Source of the DNA: JAITWN01 sp034002745
GTDB lineage: Bacteria; Pseudomonadota; Gammaproteobacteria; SZUA-140
Direction of reading: 5' to 3'
DNA length: 64,000 bases
NCBI GenBank assembly: GCA_034002745.1
Contig: JAVEZY010000003.1
Span: 1 to 64,000 of the forward strand
Of this stretch, positions 28,269 to 37,106 are shown piece after piece (position 1 is the first letter of the stretch; the number at the start of each line of letters is the position of its first letter). Both the position numbers and the translations under genes were made by a program. The notes beneath the pieces are model-generated. The model searched no databases and was not told where the DNA came from. It saw only the letters and a program-made list of their open reading frames with translations.

Positions 28269-28928
28269 TCATGCCAGCAGGACGGCCACCAGTCCGGTCA
28301 GGAAGATGCCATCGAAGGTTCCGGCGCCGCCGATCGATGCCACGGGAACGCCCATTCGTCGGATATCACTGGTGCGCATCAGGTCGGCGCCGACGAGAAC
28401 GCCCAGGGTGCCGCAGATGTAGGCCAGCGGCGCGCTTGCCTCCTCGTTCAGTATCAGAGCGACCAGGGCGGCGGCGATCGGAGCGACGAACATCGGCATG
28501 CCGATGCCCAGCCCGGGTATCGGACGGCTGAAGCGATAGCATATCAGCGCCACGACCGTGACCGCGACCGCCACCTGGAAGGCCGGAATGGGGTTGTGGT
28601 GCATGAGATAGGCCGAGAAGCACACCGGGACCAGACCGCCGCCCACATTCACGGCGATCGTCGTGCGGCCCTTGAACTGGCGCATTGCCTCTTCCAGCAG
28701 TGGTCGCAGGGGCTCGGGCGCGGCCTCCAGCGAGCCGGGCTGGGCGCGCATCGAGAACAGCGGCAGGTTGAACGCGCTGCCGAGCAGTGATGTCAGCAGG
28801 AGCAGCAGCGCCGATTCGCCGGACAGGCCCAGCTTGCCGAAGGCGATGGTCAGGGCTCCCATCTGGATGAAGGTGGCCAGCAGGGCGCTGGCGAGGATCA
28901 GCAGGAGGAGAGAAAGGGGTGAGCGCAT
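28269..28928 (-). CDS. DUF1614 family membrane protein
   Basis: The protein has 219 residues with about six to seven hydrophobic helices and a short cytosolic loop between helices 2 and 3. The family pattern is visible in NVGGGLVPVCFSAYLM and in the C-terminal SIGGAGTFDGIFLTGLVAVL, which carries the conserved Gly-Gly-Ala-Gly-Thr-Phe-Asp-Gly core of DUF1614. Function is unknown. It lies 94 bp upstream of acnA on the opposite side of that gene's start, reading in the same direction and possibly as an independent unit. Confidence 0.85.
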   Translation of the reverse strand: MRSPLSLLLLILASALLATFIQMGALTIAFGKLGLSGESALLLLLTSLLGSAFNLPLFSMRAQPGSLEAAPEPLRPLLEEAMRQFKGRTTIAVNVGGGLVPVCFSAYLMHHNPIPAFQVAVAVTVVALICYRFSRPIPGLGIGMPMFVAPIAAALVALILNEEASAPLAYICGTLGVLVGADLMRTSDIRRMGVPVASIGGAGTFDGIFLTGLVAVLLA

Positions 28929-29064
28929 GGGTCATCCGTGCATCGGACCCCTCTGGCCTGCCGCCTGCTCGGCCAATTCCGTTCCGGGATCTATGGGGGC
29001 TTTGAGTTTTCTGGGATAATCCCCAGTTCATGGGCATTGTAAGTTTTTTTCCCGGGAGAATGAA

Positions 29065-29340
29065 ATGCCGATCTATGAATATGCCTGTCAATCCTGCGGT
29101 CACGCGCTCGAGCAGCTGCAGAAGCTCAGCGATGCGCCTCTGGTCGATTGCCCGGAATGCGGCCGTCCCGAGCTGCGCAAGCTGGTTTCGGCGGCCGGAT
29201 TCGTGCTCAAGGGAAGCGGCTGGTACGCGACCGACTTCCGTGACAAGGGCAAGAAACCGGATGCGGCAGCATCCTCGGGGGATACCGCTTCCCAGGGCGG
29301 CGCTGCCTGCGGTACGGGTGCGTGCGGAGCCTGCGATTGA
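29065..29340 (+). CDS. FmdB-family zinc-ribbon regulatory protein
   Basis: A 91-residue protein starting MPIYEYACQSCGHALEQLQ with two CxxC pairs (CQSC and CPEC) that make a zinc ribbon, followed by LVSAAGFVLKGSGWYATDF, the standard FmdB ending of the conserved part. The tail is Gly/Ala/Cys rich. FmdB proteins are small and probably regulatory or translation-associated; the role is not settled. Its position just before aspS is conserved in many proteobacteria. An extended -10 element (TGGGATAAT, 29012-29020) lies upstream. Confidence 0.92.
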   Translation: MPIYEYACQSCGHALEQLQKLSDAPLVDCPECGRPELRKLVSAAGFVLKGSGWYATDFRDKGKKPDAAASSGDTASQGGAACGTGACGACD

Positions 29341-29395
29341 GATCCTTGCTCCGCCATTGTGCCGTGCCGGCACTTCGACCGCCCGGCAATGATGT

Positions 29396-29401
29396 TAGAA
29401 T
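29396..29401 (+). promoter_or_regulatory. Candidate -10 element for aspS
   Basis: TAGAAT matches the sigma70 -10 consensus at 5 of 6 positions. The upstream -35 region (around TTCGAC, 16 bp away) is weak. Transcription would begin near 29408, immediately before the hairpin at 29411. Confidence 0.4.
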
Positions 29402-29410
29402 GAGCATCCC

Positions 29411-29437
29411 GGCGGGCAACGGCCCGCCTTTTCTTTT
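29411..29437 (+). terminator. Intrinsic terminator-type hairpin between fmdB and aspS
   Basis: GGCGGGC (29411-29417) and GCCCGCC (29422-29428) form a perfect 7-bp GC stem with loop AACG, followed by TTTTCTTTT (29429-29437). It lies only 22 bp before the aspS ATG, so it either ends the fmdB transcript or controls entry into aspS. Confidence 0.8.
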
Positions 29438-29458
29438 CCAGCGAAATCAAGATTGAAA

Positions 29459-31234
29459 ATGCGCACCCATTATTGCGGTCAGGTCAACGAGTCCCTGCTC
29501 GACGGGGAGGTACGGCTGTGCGGATGGGTCCATCGCCGCCGTGATCATGGCGGAGTGATCTTCATCGATCTGCGCGACCGCGAAGGTCTGGTGCAGATTG
29601 TGTTCGATCCCCAGTCCCGGGACAGCTTCGCGATCGCCGAGCGGGTGCGCAGCGAATACGTGCTGCAGATCACCGGGCGGGTACGCATGAGGCCAGAAGG
29701 GACCGAGAATCCTCATCTCGCCACCGGTCGCATCGAAGTGCTTGCCGGCAGCGTGGAAATCCTCAATGCGGCACTGACCCCGCCCTTCACCCTCGATGAG
29801 GATGCGGACGTCGGCGAGGATGTCCGCCTGCGCTACCGCTATCTGGACCTGCGCCGTCCGCACATGCAGCGCAATCTGCGCCTGCGCTATGCCACGGCGC
29901 GTACGCTGCGGCGGTTCCTCGACGAGCACGGTTTCATGGAGGTCGAGACGCCGGTGCTCACCCGCTCGACGCCGGAGGGGGCGCGCGACTACCTGGTGCC
30001 GAGCCGTACCCACCAGGGCAGTTTCTACGCCTTGCCGCAGTCGCCGCAGCTGTTCAAACAGCTGCTGATGGTGGCCGGCATGGATCGGTACTATCAGATC
30101 GTGCGCTGCTTCCGCGACGAGGACCTGCGGGCCGATCGCCAGCCCGAATTCACGCAGCTCGACATCGAAGCCTCCTTCGTCGACGAAGACGAACTGATGA
30201 CGCTGATGGAGCATATGATCCGGCGTCTCTTCGCCGAAATCGTCGAGGTCGCACTGCCCGATCCGTTCCCGCGCATGACCTACGCCGAGGCGGTGGCGCG
30301 ATTCGGCACCGACCGGCCCGACCTGCGCATTCCGCTGGAGCTGGTGGACCTGACGGATCTGATGAAAGAGGTCGATTTCAAGGTCTTCGCGGCGCCCGCG
30401 GCCGATCCCGCCGGGCGGGTCGCGGCGCTGTGCCTGCCGCGGGGCGGCGAGCTCAGCCGCAAGGAAATCGACGATTACACCGCCTTCGTCGCCATCTACG
30501 GTGCGCGCGGACTGGCCTATATCAAGGTGAACGATCGCGCGGCCGGCAGGGAAGGGTTGCAATCACCCATCCTGAAGTTCCTGCCGGATGCGGTCATCGA
30601 TGAGATTTTGCAGCGAACTGGCGCCAATGACGGTGATATCATCTTCTTCGGCGCCGATCGCGCGGAGATTGTCAACGAGGCCCTGGGCGCGCTGCGGGTC
30701 CGTCTGGGCCACGACCGGGGACTGGTCGAGCACGGCTGGCGACCGCTGTGGGTGGTCGATTTCCCGATGTTCGGCCGTGACGAGCAGGAAAAGCGCTGGG
30801 TAGCCCTGCATCACCCGTTCACCTGTCCCAAGGTGCAGGATCCGGCGGCGCTCGCCGCGGATCCCGGCCGCGCGCTTTCGCGTGCCTATGACATGGTGCT
30901 CAACGGTACCGAGGTCGGAGGCGGTTCGATCCGTATCCACGATTCCGCGCTGCAGTCCGAAGTGTTTCGTCTGCTTGGCATCGACGATGCCGAGGCGGAG
31001 GCGAAGTTCGGCTTCCTCCTGCATGCACTGCAGTATGGGGCGCCGCCTCATGGCGGTATCGCCTTCGGGCTGGACCGGCTGCTGATGCTGATGACCGGCT
31101 CGTCCTCGATCCGCGACGTCATCCCGTTCCCGAAGACACAGACAGGCGCCTGCCTGATGACCGAGGCGCCCTCTCCGGTGGACGAGCGTCAGTTGCGCGA
31201 ACTCGGCATCCGGCCGACGAAGCCGGCCCGCTGA
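29459..31234 (+). CDS. aspS: Aspartyl-tRNA synthetase
   Basis: The protein has 591 residues from the ATG at 29459 (MRTHYCGQVNE); a TTG two codons earlier is less likely. It is a class IIb synthetase: OB-fold anticodon-binding domain (1-105), catalytic core with motif 2 (QIVRCFRDEDLRADRQPEFTQLD), the bacterial GAD insertion (about 290-420), and motif 3 (GGIAFGLDRLLMLMTG). It charges tRNA-Asp, and possibly tRNA-Asn if the cell uses the transamidation route, which cannot be judged here. Length matches bacterial AspRS. Confidence 0.97.
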   Translation: MRTHYCGQVNESLLDGEVRLCGWVHRRRDHGGVIFIDLRDREGLVQIVFDPQSRDSFAIAERVRSEYVLQITGRVRMRPEGTENPHLATGRIEVLAGSVEILNAALTPPFTLDEDADVGEDVRLRYRYLDLRRPHMQRNLRLRYATARTLRRFLDEHGFMEVETPVLTRSTPEGARDYLVPSRTHQGSFYALPQSPQLFKQLLMVAGMDRYYQIVRCFRDEDLRADRQPEFTQLDIEASFVDEDELMTLMEHMIRRLFAEIVEVALPDPFPRMTYAEAVARFGTDRPDLRIPLELVDLTDLMKEVDFKVFAAPAADPAGRVAALCLPRGGELSRKEIDDYTAFVAIYGARGLAYIKVNDRAAGREGLQSPILKFLPDAVIDEILQRTGANDGDIIFFGADRAEIVNEALGALRVRLGHDRGLVEHGWRPLWVVDFPMFGRDEQEKRWVALHHPFTCPKVQDPAALAADPGRALSRAYDMVLNGTEVGGGSIRIHDSALQSEVFRLLGIDDAEAEAKFGFLLHALQYGAPPHGGIAFGLDRLLMLMTGSSSIRDVIPFPKTQTGACLMTEAPSPVDERQLRELGIRPTKPAR

Positions 31235-31277
31235 GCGGGATGTTCGCCCGCAGTGATCTTTGGCTTACACTGATCCC

Positions 31278-32372
31278 ATGAACACTCAGGCTGTCCTGCC
31301 GCAGGCTTCCCTCGTCAGCGACGAGGAGTATCAGGAGCGCATCCGCGCGGCCAAGGCCGCGCTGGGTTCCAGGCTCGCGATCCTCGGGCATCATTATCAG
31401 CGCGAGGAAGTGTACCGCCATGCCGATTTCAGCGGCGATTCGCTGATGCTGTCGCGGCAGGCGGCGGCTTCGGATGCGGAATTCATCGTGTTCTGCGGCG
31501 TGCACTTCATGGCCGAGGTGGCCGACATCCTGACCCGCCCCGAGCAGGTGGTCATCCTGCCCGATCTGTCCGCCGGGTGCTCGATGGCGGACATGGCGAG
31601 CCTCGCCAAGGTCGAGCGCGCCTGGCGCGAACTGAACGAGGTGCTGGGCGATGCCGAGGGCGCGGTCACGCCCGTCACTTACATCAACTCCGCCGCCGAC
31701 CTGAAGGCATTCTGCGGGCGGCACGGCGGCATCGTGTGCACCTCCTCCAATGCGGCGCGGGTGCTCGACTGGGCCTGGGAGCGGCGTGAGAAGGTGCTGT
31801 TCTTCCCCGATCAGCATCTGGGGCGCAATACCGCCCACCGGATGGGCGTGCCTCCGGAAGAAATGGTGGTGTGGGATTTCGATCTGCCGTATGGCGGGCT
31901 GGAGCCCGAGCGCATCCGCGCAGCGCGGCTGATCCTGTGGAAGGGGTTCTGCTCGGTACATCAGATGTTCCGGCCGGAGCACATCGACCGCTTCCTGGCG
32001 CAGTATCCGGATGCCCGTGTCATCGCGCATCCCGAGTGCTCGCTCGAGGTTTGCGAGCGCGCCGAATTCGTCGGCTCGACCGAATACATCATCCGCACCA
32101 TTGCCGAGTCGGCGCCGGGCACGCGCTGGCTGGTGGGCACCGAGCTCAATCTGGTGCAGCGCCTGCATGAGCGCTTTCGTGGCGAAGGCAAGTCGGTGCA
32201 CTTCATGTCGCCAACCATCTGCATGTGTTCCACCATGTTCCGCATCGACGCGAAGCACCTGTGTGCTTCGCTGGAAAACCTGGTTGCCGGCAGGGTGGAG
32301 AACCGCATCGTCGTGCCGCCGGCCATCGCGGCCGAGGCGCGCGTCGCCCTGGATCGCATGCTCGATCTGTAG
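31278..32372 (+). CDS. nadA: Quinolinate synthase A
   Basis: The protein has 364 residues from the ATG at 31278. It condenses iminoaspartate with dihydroxyacetone phosphate to give quinolinate and uses a [4Fe-4S] cluster. The three expected cluster cysteines sit in FCGVHFMAEVADIL, GIVCTSSNAARV and MCSTMFRIDAKHL. LGHHYQREEVYRHADFSGDS is the typical N-terminal active-site stretch. It is 43 bp after aspS in the same direction and may be co-transcribed. The nadB gene is not in the window. Confidence 0.96.
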   Translation: MNTQAVLPQASLVSDEEYQERIRAAKAALGSRLAILGHHYQREEVYRHADFSGDSLMLSRQAAASDAEFIVFCGVHFMAEVADILTRPEQVVILPDLSAGCSMADMASLAKVERAWRELNEVLGDAEGAVTPVTYINSAADLKAFCGRHGGIVCTSSNAARVLDWAWERREKVLFFPDQHLGRNTAHRMGVPPEEMVVWDFDLPYGGLEPERIRAARLILWKGFCSVHQMFRPEHIDRFLAQYPDARVIAHPECSLEVCERAEFVGSTEYIIRTIAESAPGTRWLVGTELNLVQRLHERFRGEGKSVHFMSPTICMCSTMFRIDAKHLCASLENLVAGRVENRIVVPPAIAAEARVALDRMLDL

Positions 32373-32519
32373 GGCTTGCGCCCGCTCGACGGGCCTTTGA
32401 CCGCTCCGTTTCACCTTCTTCGCCGCACATTCCTCGATGTGTGTCGCATCCGCCGTTTAATTCGCGCGGCCGGAGGTGCTAGACTGGCGGGCGATCAAAC
32501 ACACTATTGGGTAGGATCG

Positions 32520-33263
32520 ATGGCCGGGCACAGCAAGTGGGCTAATATCCAGCATCGCAAGAACGCGCAGGACGCCAAGCGCGGCAAGCTTTTCACCAAA
32601 TTCATCCGGGAAATCACCGTGGCCGCCAGGCTGGGTGGCGGGGACGCAGCGTCGAATCCGCGCCTGCGTGCCGCCATCGACAAGGCTCTGGATGCCAACA
32701 TGACCAAGGACACCGTCGAACGCGCCATCAAGCGCGGAGCCGGCGGCCTCGAGGGAGCCAATGTCCAGGAAGTGCGCTATGAGGGGTACGGGCCCGGTGG
32801 CGCCGCCGTCATGGTCGACTGCATGACCGACAACCGCAACCGGACCGTGGCGGAGGTGCGTCACGCCTTCAATCGCTGCGAAGGCAGTCTCGGCACGGAA
32901 AACTCGGTCGCCTACCTGTTCTCGCGCGCGGGTGTGATCGGTTATCCGCCGGGCAGTGACGAAGACGCGGTGATGGGGGCGGCGCTCGAAGCCGGCGCGG
33001 AGGACGTGGTGGTTGATGACGACGGTTCGCTGGAAGTGCTGACCTCGCCCGAGTCATTCACTGTTGTGCGCGCGGCGATGATCGCCGCGGGCCTGGAGCC
33101 TTCGTACGCGGAACTGACCGAGCGTGCCGCGATCAGCGTGGCGCTCGGTGGCGACGATGCCACCACCATGATGCGCCTGCTCGACATGCTCGAGGACCTG
33201 GACGACGTGCAGAATGTCTATACCAACGCGGACCTGCCGGAAGAGGTTCTTGCCGGAGCATGA
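32520..33263 (+). CDS. yebC: YebC/PmpR-family protein (TACO1-like)
   Basis: The protein has 247 residues starting MAGHSKWANIQHRKNAQDAK, the diagnostic YebC N-terminus. The longer frame to 32376 is not needed. NRTVAEVRHAFNR and LFSRAGVI are further family marks. YebC proteins act in transcription regulation or in relieving ribosome stalling during translation. The gene leads the conserved yebC-ruvC-ruvA-ruvB order, with only 6 bp before ruvC. Confidence 0.96.
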   Translation: MAGHSKWANIQHRKNAQDAKRGKLFTKFIREITVAARLGGGDAASNPRLRAAIDKALDANMTKDTVERAIKRGAGGLEGANVQEVRYEGYGPGGAAVMVDCMTDNRNRTVAEVRHAFNRCEGSLGTENSVAYLFSRAGVIGYPPGSDEDAVMGAALEAGAEDVVVDDDGSLEVLTSPESFTVVRAAMIAAGLEPSYAELTERAAISVALGGDDATTMMRLLDMLEDLDDVQNVYTNADLPEEVLAGA

Positions 33264-33269
33264 TCCCTC

Positions 33270-33782
33270 ATGATCATCCTCGGCATTGACCCGGGGCTCA
33301 ACGTCACGGGTTTCGGCCTGATCGAGGTGACCGGGAATCGTGCCGGCTATGTCGCAAGCGGCTGCATACGCGCCTCCGGCAGCGAGCTTCCAAAGCGTCT
33401 GGGCATCATCTTCGAGGGCATACGGGAGCTGGTCGCGCTGCACGGACCCGGCGAAGCGGCTATCGAGAACGTCTTCATGCATCGCAATGCGTCCTCCGCG
33501 CTCAAGCTCGGCCAGGCGCGTGGCGCCGCGATCTGCGCGCTGGTGACGCACGGTCTTGCCGTGCACGAGTACACCCCGGCGCAGATCAAGCAATCCATGG
33601 TCGGTCGCGGCGGCGCCGACAAGGAGCAGGTGCGCCACATGGTGTGCGCCCTGCTCGGATTGAAGACTCCGCCGCGCCTGGACGCCAGCGATGCGCTCGC
33701 CTGCGCGCTCTCTCACCTGCATTTCAGCCGCACGCGCGCGCATGTATCGCGCGCCATGGCGGCGGCAGGACTCCCTTCGTGA
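33270..33782 (+). CDS. ruvC: Crossover junction endodeoxyribonuclease RuvC
   Basis: A 170-residue RNase H-fold nuclease that cuts Holliday junctions. The four catalytic acids are visible: Asp in ILGIDPGLNVTG, Glu in AIENVFMHRN, and the Asp pair in DASDALACALSHLH. It acts with RuvAB during recombination repair. Its stop overlaps the ruvA GTG start by 4 bp (GTGA), which indicates translational coupling. No LexA-type box was recognised upstream. Confidence 0.97.
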   Translation: MIILGIDPGLNVTGFGLIEVTGNRAGYVASGCIRASGSELPKRLGIIFEGIRELVALHGPGEAAIENVFMHRNASSALKLGQARGAAICALVTHGLAVHEYTPAQIKQSMVGRGGADKEQVRHMVCALLGLKTPPRLDASDALACALSHLHFSRTRAHVSRAMAAAGLPS

Positions 33783-34390
33783 TCGGGCGCTTGCGCGGAG
33801 TGCTGGTGCACCAGCAGGCTCCCTTCGTCCTGATTGACGTCGGCGGCGTCGGATATGAGATCGAGGCCACCAGCGCGGTGCTTTCGCGCCTGCCGCACGT
33901 TGGCTCGGAGTGCACCATATATACGCACATGATCGTGCGCGACGACGCCCACCTGCTGTTCGGCTTCGCCGACCTGGCAGAGCGCGAGCTGTTTCGCGAT
34001 CTCATCAAGGTCAATGGCGTCGGCGCGCGCATGGCGCTGGCGATCATCTCGGGCATGGCTGTCGAGGAGTTCGCCCGCTGCATCCGCGACAAGGATGCGA
34101 CGACGCTGATGCGCCTGCCGGGAGTGGGGCGCAAGTCCGCGGATCGGTTAATCATGGAACTGCAGGACCGGATCGCCGATTACTGGTCGCCCGAAGCCAC
34201 GCCCGTCGCCGCGGCGCGTCCGGCGCAGCCGGGCGGTGACGCTCTGCAGGAGGCGCTCGTGGCGCTGGCCGCGCTCGGCTACAAGCCGCATGAGGCGAAC
34301 CGGATGCTGGCCGGCATCGATGCCGCCAGCCGGACCAGCGAGGAGATCATTCGTCATGCTCTCCAGCAGGCAGTGATCCGCACGCCGTGA
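33779..34390 (+). CDS. ruvA: Holliday junction DNA helicase subunit RuvA
   Basis: The protein has 203 residues from the GTG at 33779 (MIGRLRGVLV), which overlaps the ruvC stop; a much longer upstream frame is a shadow. It has an N-terminal OB fold (1-65), two helix-hairpin-helix motifs (GVGARMALAIISGM and LPGVGRKSADRLIMEL), and a C-terminal three-helix domain (about 150-203) that binds RuvB. It forms the tetramer that holds the Holliday junction. Its stop overlaps the ruvB GTG start by 4 bp. Confidence 0.97.
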   Translation: MIGRLRGVLVHQQAPFVLIDVGGVGYEIEATSAVLSRLPHVGSECTIYTHMIVRDDAHLLFGFADLAERELFRDLIKVNGVGARMALAIISGMAVEEFARCIRDKDATTLMRLPGVGRKSADRLIMELQDRIADYWSPEATPVAAARPAQPGGDALQEALVALAALGYKPHEANRMLAGIDAASRTSEEIIRHALQQAVIRTP

Positions 34391-35430
34391 TCGAGAACGA
34401 CCGCATCATCAGCGCCGGAGACGCGCCGGGCGAGGACGCGCTGGAACGTTCGGTGCGCCCGCGTTCGCTGGCCGACTACATCGGGCAGCAGAAGATGCGC
34501 GAGCAGATGTCGGTATTCATCCGCGCGGCTCGCGATCGCGGAGAGGCGCTGGACCACACACTGATCTTCGGGCCGCCGGGACTGGGCAAGACCACGCTCG
34601 CCCACATCATCGCCAACGAACTCGACGTCAAGCTCAGACATACCTCGGGCCCGGTGCTCGAGCGGCCCGGGGATCTCGCCGCGCTGCTCACCAACCTCGA
34701 GCCGCGGGACGTTCTTTTCATCGACGAGATACATCGCATGAGCCCGGTCATCGAGGAAATCCTCTATCCGGCCATGGAGGATTGCCAGCTCGACATCATG
34801 ATCGGCGAGGGCCCGGCGGCGCGCTCGATCCGTCTCGATCTTCCCCCGTTCACTCTCGTCGGCGCGACGACCCGCGCCGGCCTGCTGACCTCGCCGCTCC
34901 GCGATCGCTTCGGCATCGTGCAGCGCCTCGGGTTCTACAACCGGGACGAGCTCACGTCGATCGTGCTGCGCGCTGCCGGAGTGCTGGGCGCCGGCATCGA
35001 TGACGAGGGGGCGCGGCAGATCGCCCGCCGTTCCCGCGGTACGCCGCGCATCGCCAATCGCCTGCTGCGCCGCGTGCGCGATTTCGCCCAGGTGACGGCC
35101 GATGGCCACATCACCGGCGCCGTCGCCGATAGCGCCTTGCGCATCCTGGACGTGGACGAGGGCGGGCTCGATGCGATGGACCGGCGCTTGATCAGCGCCA
35201 TTGCGCAGAAGTTCGACGGTGGTCCCGTTGGTCTCGACAGTCTCGCCGCGGCCATCGGCGAGGAGCGGGGTACCATCGAGGACGTGATCGAGCCCTATCT
35301 CATCCAGGAAGGTTATCTGGTGCGCACGGCGCGCGGGCGGATGGCGACGAGCCTGGGATATCGCCATCTCGGCCTGGCCACGCCGGAGCGCATCGCGGCG
35401 GAACCGGTTGATCTGTTCGATCAGGCGTAG
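34387..35430 (+). CDS. ruvB: Holliday junction branch migration ATPase RuvB
   Basis: The protein has 347 residues from a GTG at 34387. It is an AAA+ motor with Walker A GPPGLGKTTLAHIIANE, Walker B VLFIDEIHRMSP, sensor 1 GATTRAGLLTSPLRDRFG with the arginine finger region, and a C-terminal winged helix (VIEPYLIQEGYLVRTARGR). Six-fold rings drive branch migration with RuvA. Length and motif order match the family closely. Confidence 0.97.
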   Translation: MIENDRIISAGDAPGEDALERSVRPRSLADYIGQQKMREQMSVFIRAARDRGEALDHTLIFGPPGLGKTTLAHIIANELDVKLRHTSGPVLERPGDLAALLTNLEPRDVLFIDEIHRMSPVIEEILYPAMEDCQLDIMIGEGPAARSIRLDLPPFTLVGATTRAGLLTSPLRDRFGIVQRLGFYNRDELTSIVLRAAGVLGAGIDDEGARQIARRSRGTPRIANRLLRRVRDFAQVTADGHITGAVADSALRILDVDEGGLDAMDRRLISAIAQKFDGGPVGLDSLAAAIGEERGTIEDVIEPYLIQEGYLVRTARGRMATSLGYRHLGLATPERIAAEPVDLFDQA

Positions 35431-35532
35431 TCTTGTGGCGACGGTCCGCGCAATGCCCGCAGCGTGCAATGCGTATGGAATTCCACTAATATCATCCGCG
35501 TTCGTACCCTGTTAAACGCCCGGAGATTTTCA

Positions 35533-35946
35533 ATGTTCCACTGGCCGGTGCGCGTCTATTACGAAGATACGGACAGCGGGGGCGTCGTCTACTACGCGAA
35601 CTATCTGAAGTTCATGGAGCGGGCGCGCAGCGAGTGGCTGCGCAGCCTGGGATTCGAACAGGACGTTTTGAATGCGCAGTACGGAATCATCTTCGCAGTG
35701 CGTTCCGTGACGGTGGAGTATCTGCGGCCGGCACGCTTCAACGATCTGTTGTCCATAGGGGTGCAGCTCGGCGATCGGCGCGCCGCGGAGCTGCGGTTCA
35801 AGCAGTCGGTGCGGCGCACCGCGGCCGACGGCGCCGACGACCTTCTGTGTACCGGCGAGATTCGGCTGGCCTGCCTGGACAGCCGCGGTTTTCGACCGCG
35901 TCGCATTCCGGAATTCCTGATGACGGAGATCGAACGTGAATCTTGA
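35533..35946 (+). CDS. ybgC: Tol-Pal associated acyl-CoA thioesterase
   Basis: A 137-residue hot-dog fold thioesterase from the ATG at 35533. The active-site stretch VYYEDTDSGGVVYYANYLKF contains the catalytic Asp and Tyr/His-type pocket of YbgC. It hydrolyses short-chain acyl-CoA or acyl-ACP at the inner membrane and is the usual first gene of the tol-pal cluster. It overlaps the tolQ GTG start by 11 bp. Confidence 0.95.
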   Translation: MFHWPVRVYYEDTDSGGVVYYANYLKFMERARSEWLRSLGFEQDVLNAQYGIIFAVRSVTVEYLRPARFNDLLSIGVQLGDRRAAELRFKQSVRRTAADGADDLLCTGEIRLACLDSRGFRPRRIPEFLMTEIERES

Positions 35947-36652
35947 TATGTCCGTGCTCCATCTGATCACCAACGCGAGCCTGCTCGTGCAGATGGTCAT
36001 GCTCATTCTCGTGCTGGCCTCCATCGCTTCCTGGACGCTGATCTTCCGCAAGGGGCGGGAGCTGAAGAACGCGCGCGAGGAGATGGACCGTTTCGAGGAA
36101 CGCTTCTGGGCGGGCGGCGATCTGGCGGAGCTTCATCGCGAGGCCAGAAGGCGCGGCGATCAGCTGATCGGTGCGGAGCGCATGTTCGATGCCGGTTTCG
36201 AGAACTACCTGCGACTGCTGCAGAAACCGGGGATCACGCGCGGAGAGCTGGTTGATGGTACTCGGCGCGCGATGCGTGTCGCGCTCAACCGGGAAGCGGA
36301 CCGGCTCGAGTTGCACCTGCCCTTTCTGGCCACTGTCGGTTCGATCAGTCCGTACATCGGGCTGTTCGGCACCGTATGGGGCATCATGAACTCCTTCCGT
36401 GCCCTGGCCAATGTCGGTCAGGCAACCCTGGCCATGGTCGCCCCGGGAATCGCCGAGGCGCTGATTGCCACCGCGACCGGCCTGTTCGCCGCGATCCCGG
36501 CGGTCGTCGCCTACAACCGCTTTATCAATGACGCCGAGAAGCTGGTCAACCGCTACGACAATTTCCTCGAGGAGTTCACCGCGCTGCTGCAGCGGCAGAC
36601 GCCGGAGAACACCGGCGCGGGCGGCGCCGCGCGTCGGGGCGAGGGAGGCTGA
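35936..36652 (+). CDS. tolQ: Tol-Pal system proton channel subunit TolQ
   Basis: The protein has 238 residues from the GTG at 35936, which has GGAG seven bases upstream; an ATG at 35948 is an alternative. It has three transmembrane helices (about 15-37, 130-155 and 165-190). PFLATVGSISPYIGLFGTVWG and MVAPGIAEALIATATGLFAA are the MotA/ExbB/TolQ signature stretches. It forms the proton-driven motor with TolR that energises TolA at the division site. Confidence 0.96.
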   Translation: MNLDMSVLHLITNASLLVQMVMLILVLASIASWTLIFRKGRELKNAREEMDRFEERFWAGGDLAELHREARRRGDQLIGAERMFDAGFENYLRLLQKPGITRGELVDGTRRAMRVALNREADRLELHLPFLATVGSISPYIGLFGTVWGIMNSFRALANVGQATLAMVAPGIAEALIATATGLFAAIPAVVAYNRFINDAEKLVNRYDNFLEEFTALLQRQTPENTGAGGAARRGEGG

Positions 36653-36658
36653 GCACGA

Positions 36659-37102
36659 ATGCTGCGCCGCGCCCGCAAGAGGCCGATGTCGGAGATCAAC
36701 ATCGTTCCGTACATCGACGTGATGCTGGTCCTGCTGGTGGTGTTCATGGTGGCCGCGCCGCTGCTCACCCTGGGCGTCAGCGTTGAACTGCCCAAGGCGG
36801 CCGCCAAGCCCATGCAGAGCGAGCGTCAGGAACCGCTGGTTGCCAGCGTCGATGCCGAAGGCAATATGTATCTGAACATAGGCGACAATCCGGACGCGCC
36901 GCTGGATGCGGACACACTGGTGCAGCGCGTGGCCGCAGTGCTGCGGCACCAGCCCGAAACGCCGGTGATGGTGCGCGGCGATACCTCCGCGGATTATGGC
37001 TCCGTGGTGCGGGTGATGGCGCTGCTGCAGACGGCCGGTGCGCCCAGTGTCGGACTGGTGACCGAGAGCCCCGAGCAGGCGGCGCCCAGGGGTTCGCGCT
37101 GA
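36659..37102 (+). CDS. tolR: Tol-Pal system protein TolR
   Basis: The 147-residue protein has one N-terminal transmembrane helix (about 18-38) with the essential Asp in IVPYIDVMLVLLVVFMVAAP, and a periplasmic domain (about 45-140) of the ExbD/TolR fold (MVRGDTSADYGSVVRVMALL). It works with TolQ in proton-driven force generation. There are 6 bp between tolQ and this gene. Confidence 0.95.
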   Translation: MLRRARKRPMSEINIVPYIDVMLVLLVVFMVAAPLLTLGVSVELPKAAAKPMQSERQEPLVASVDAEGNMYLNIGDNPDAPLDADTLVQRVAAVLRHQPETPVMVRGDTSADYGSVVRVMALLQTAGAPSVGLVTESPEQAAPRGSR

Positions 37103-37106
37103 AACG

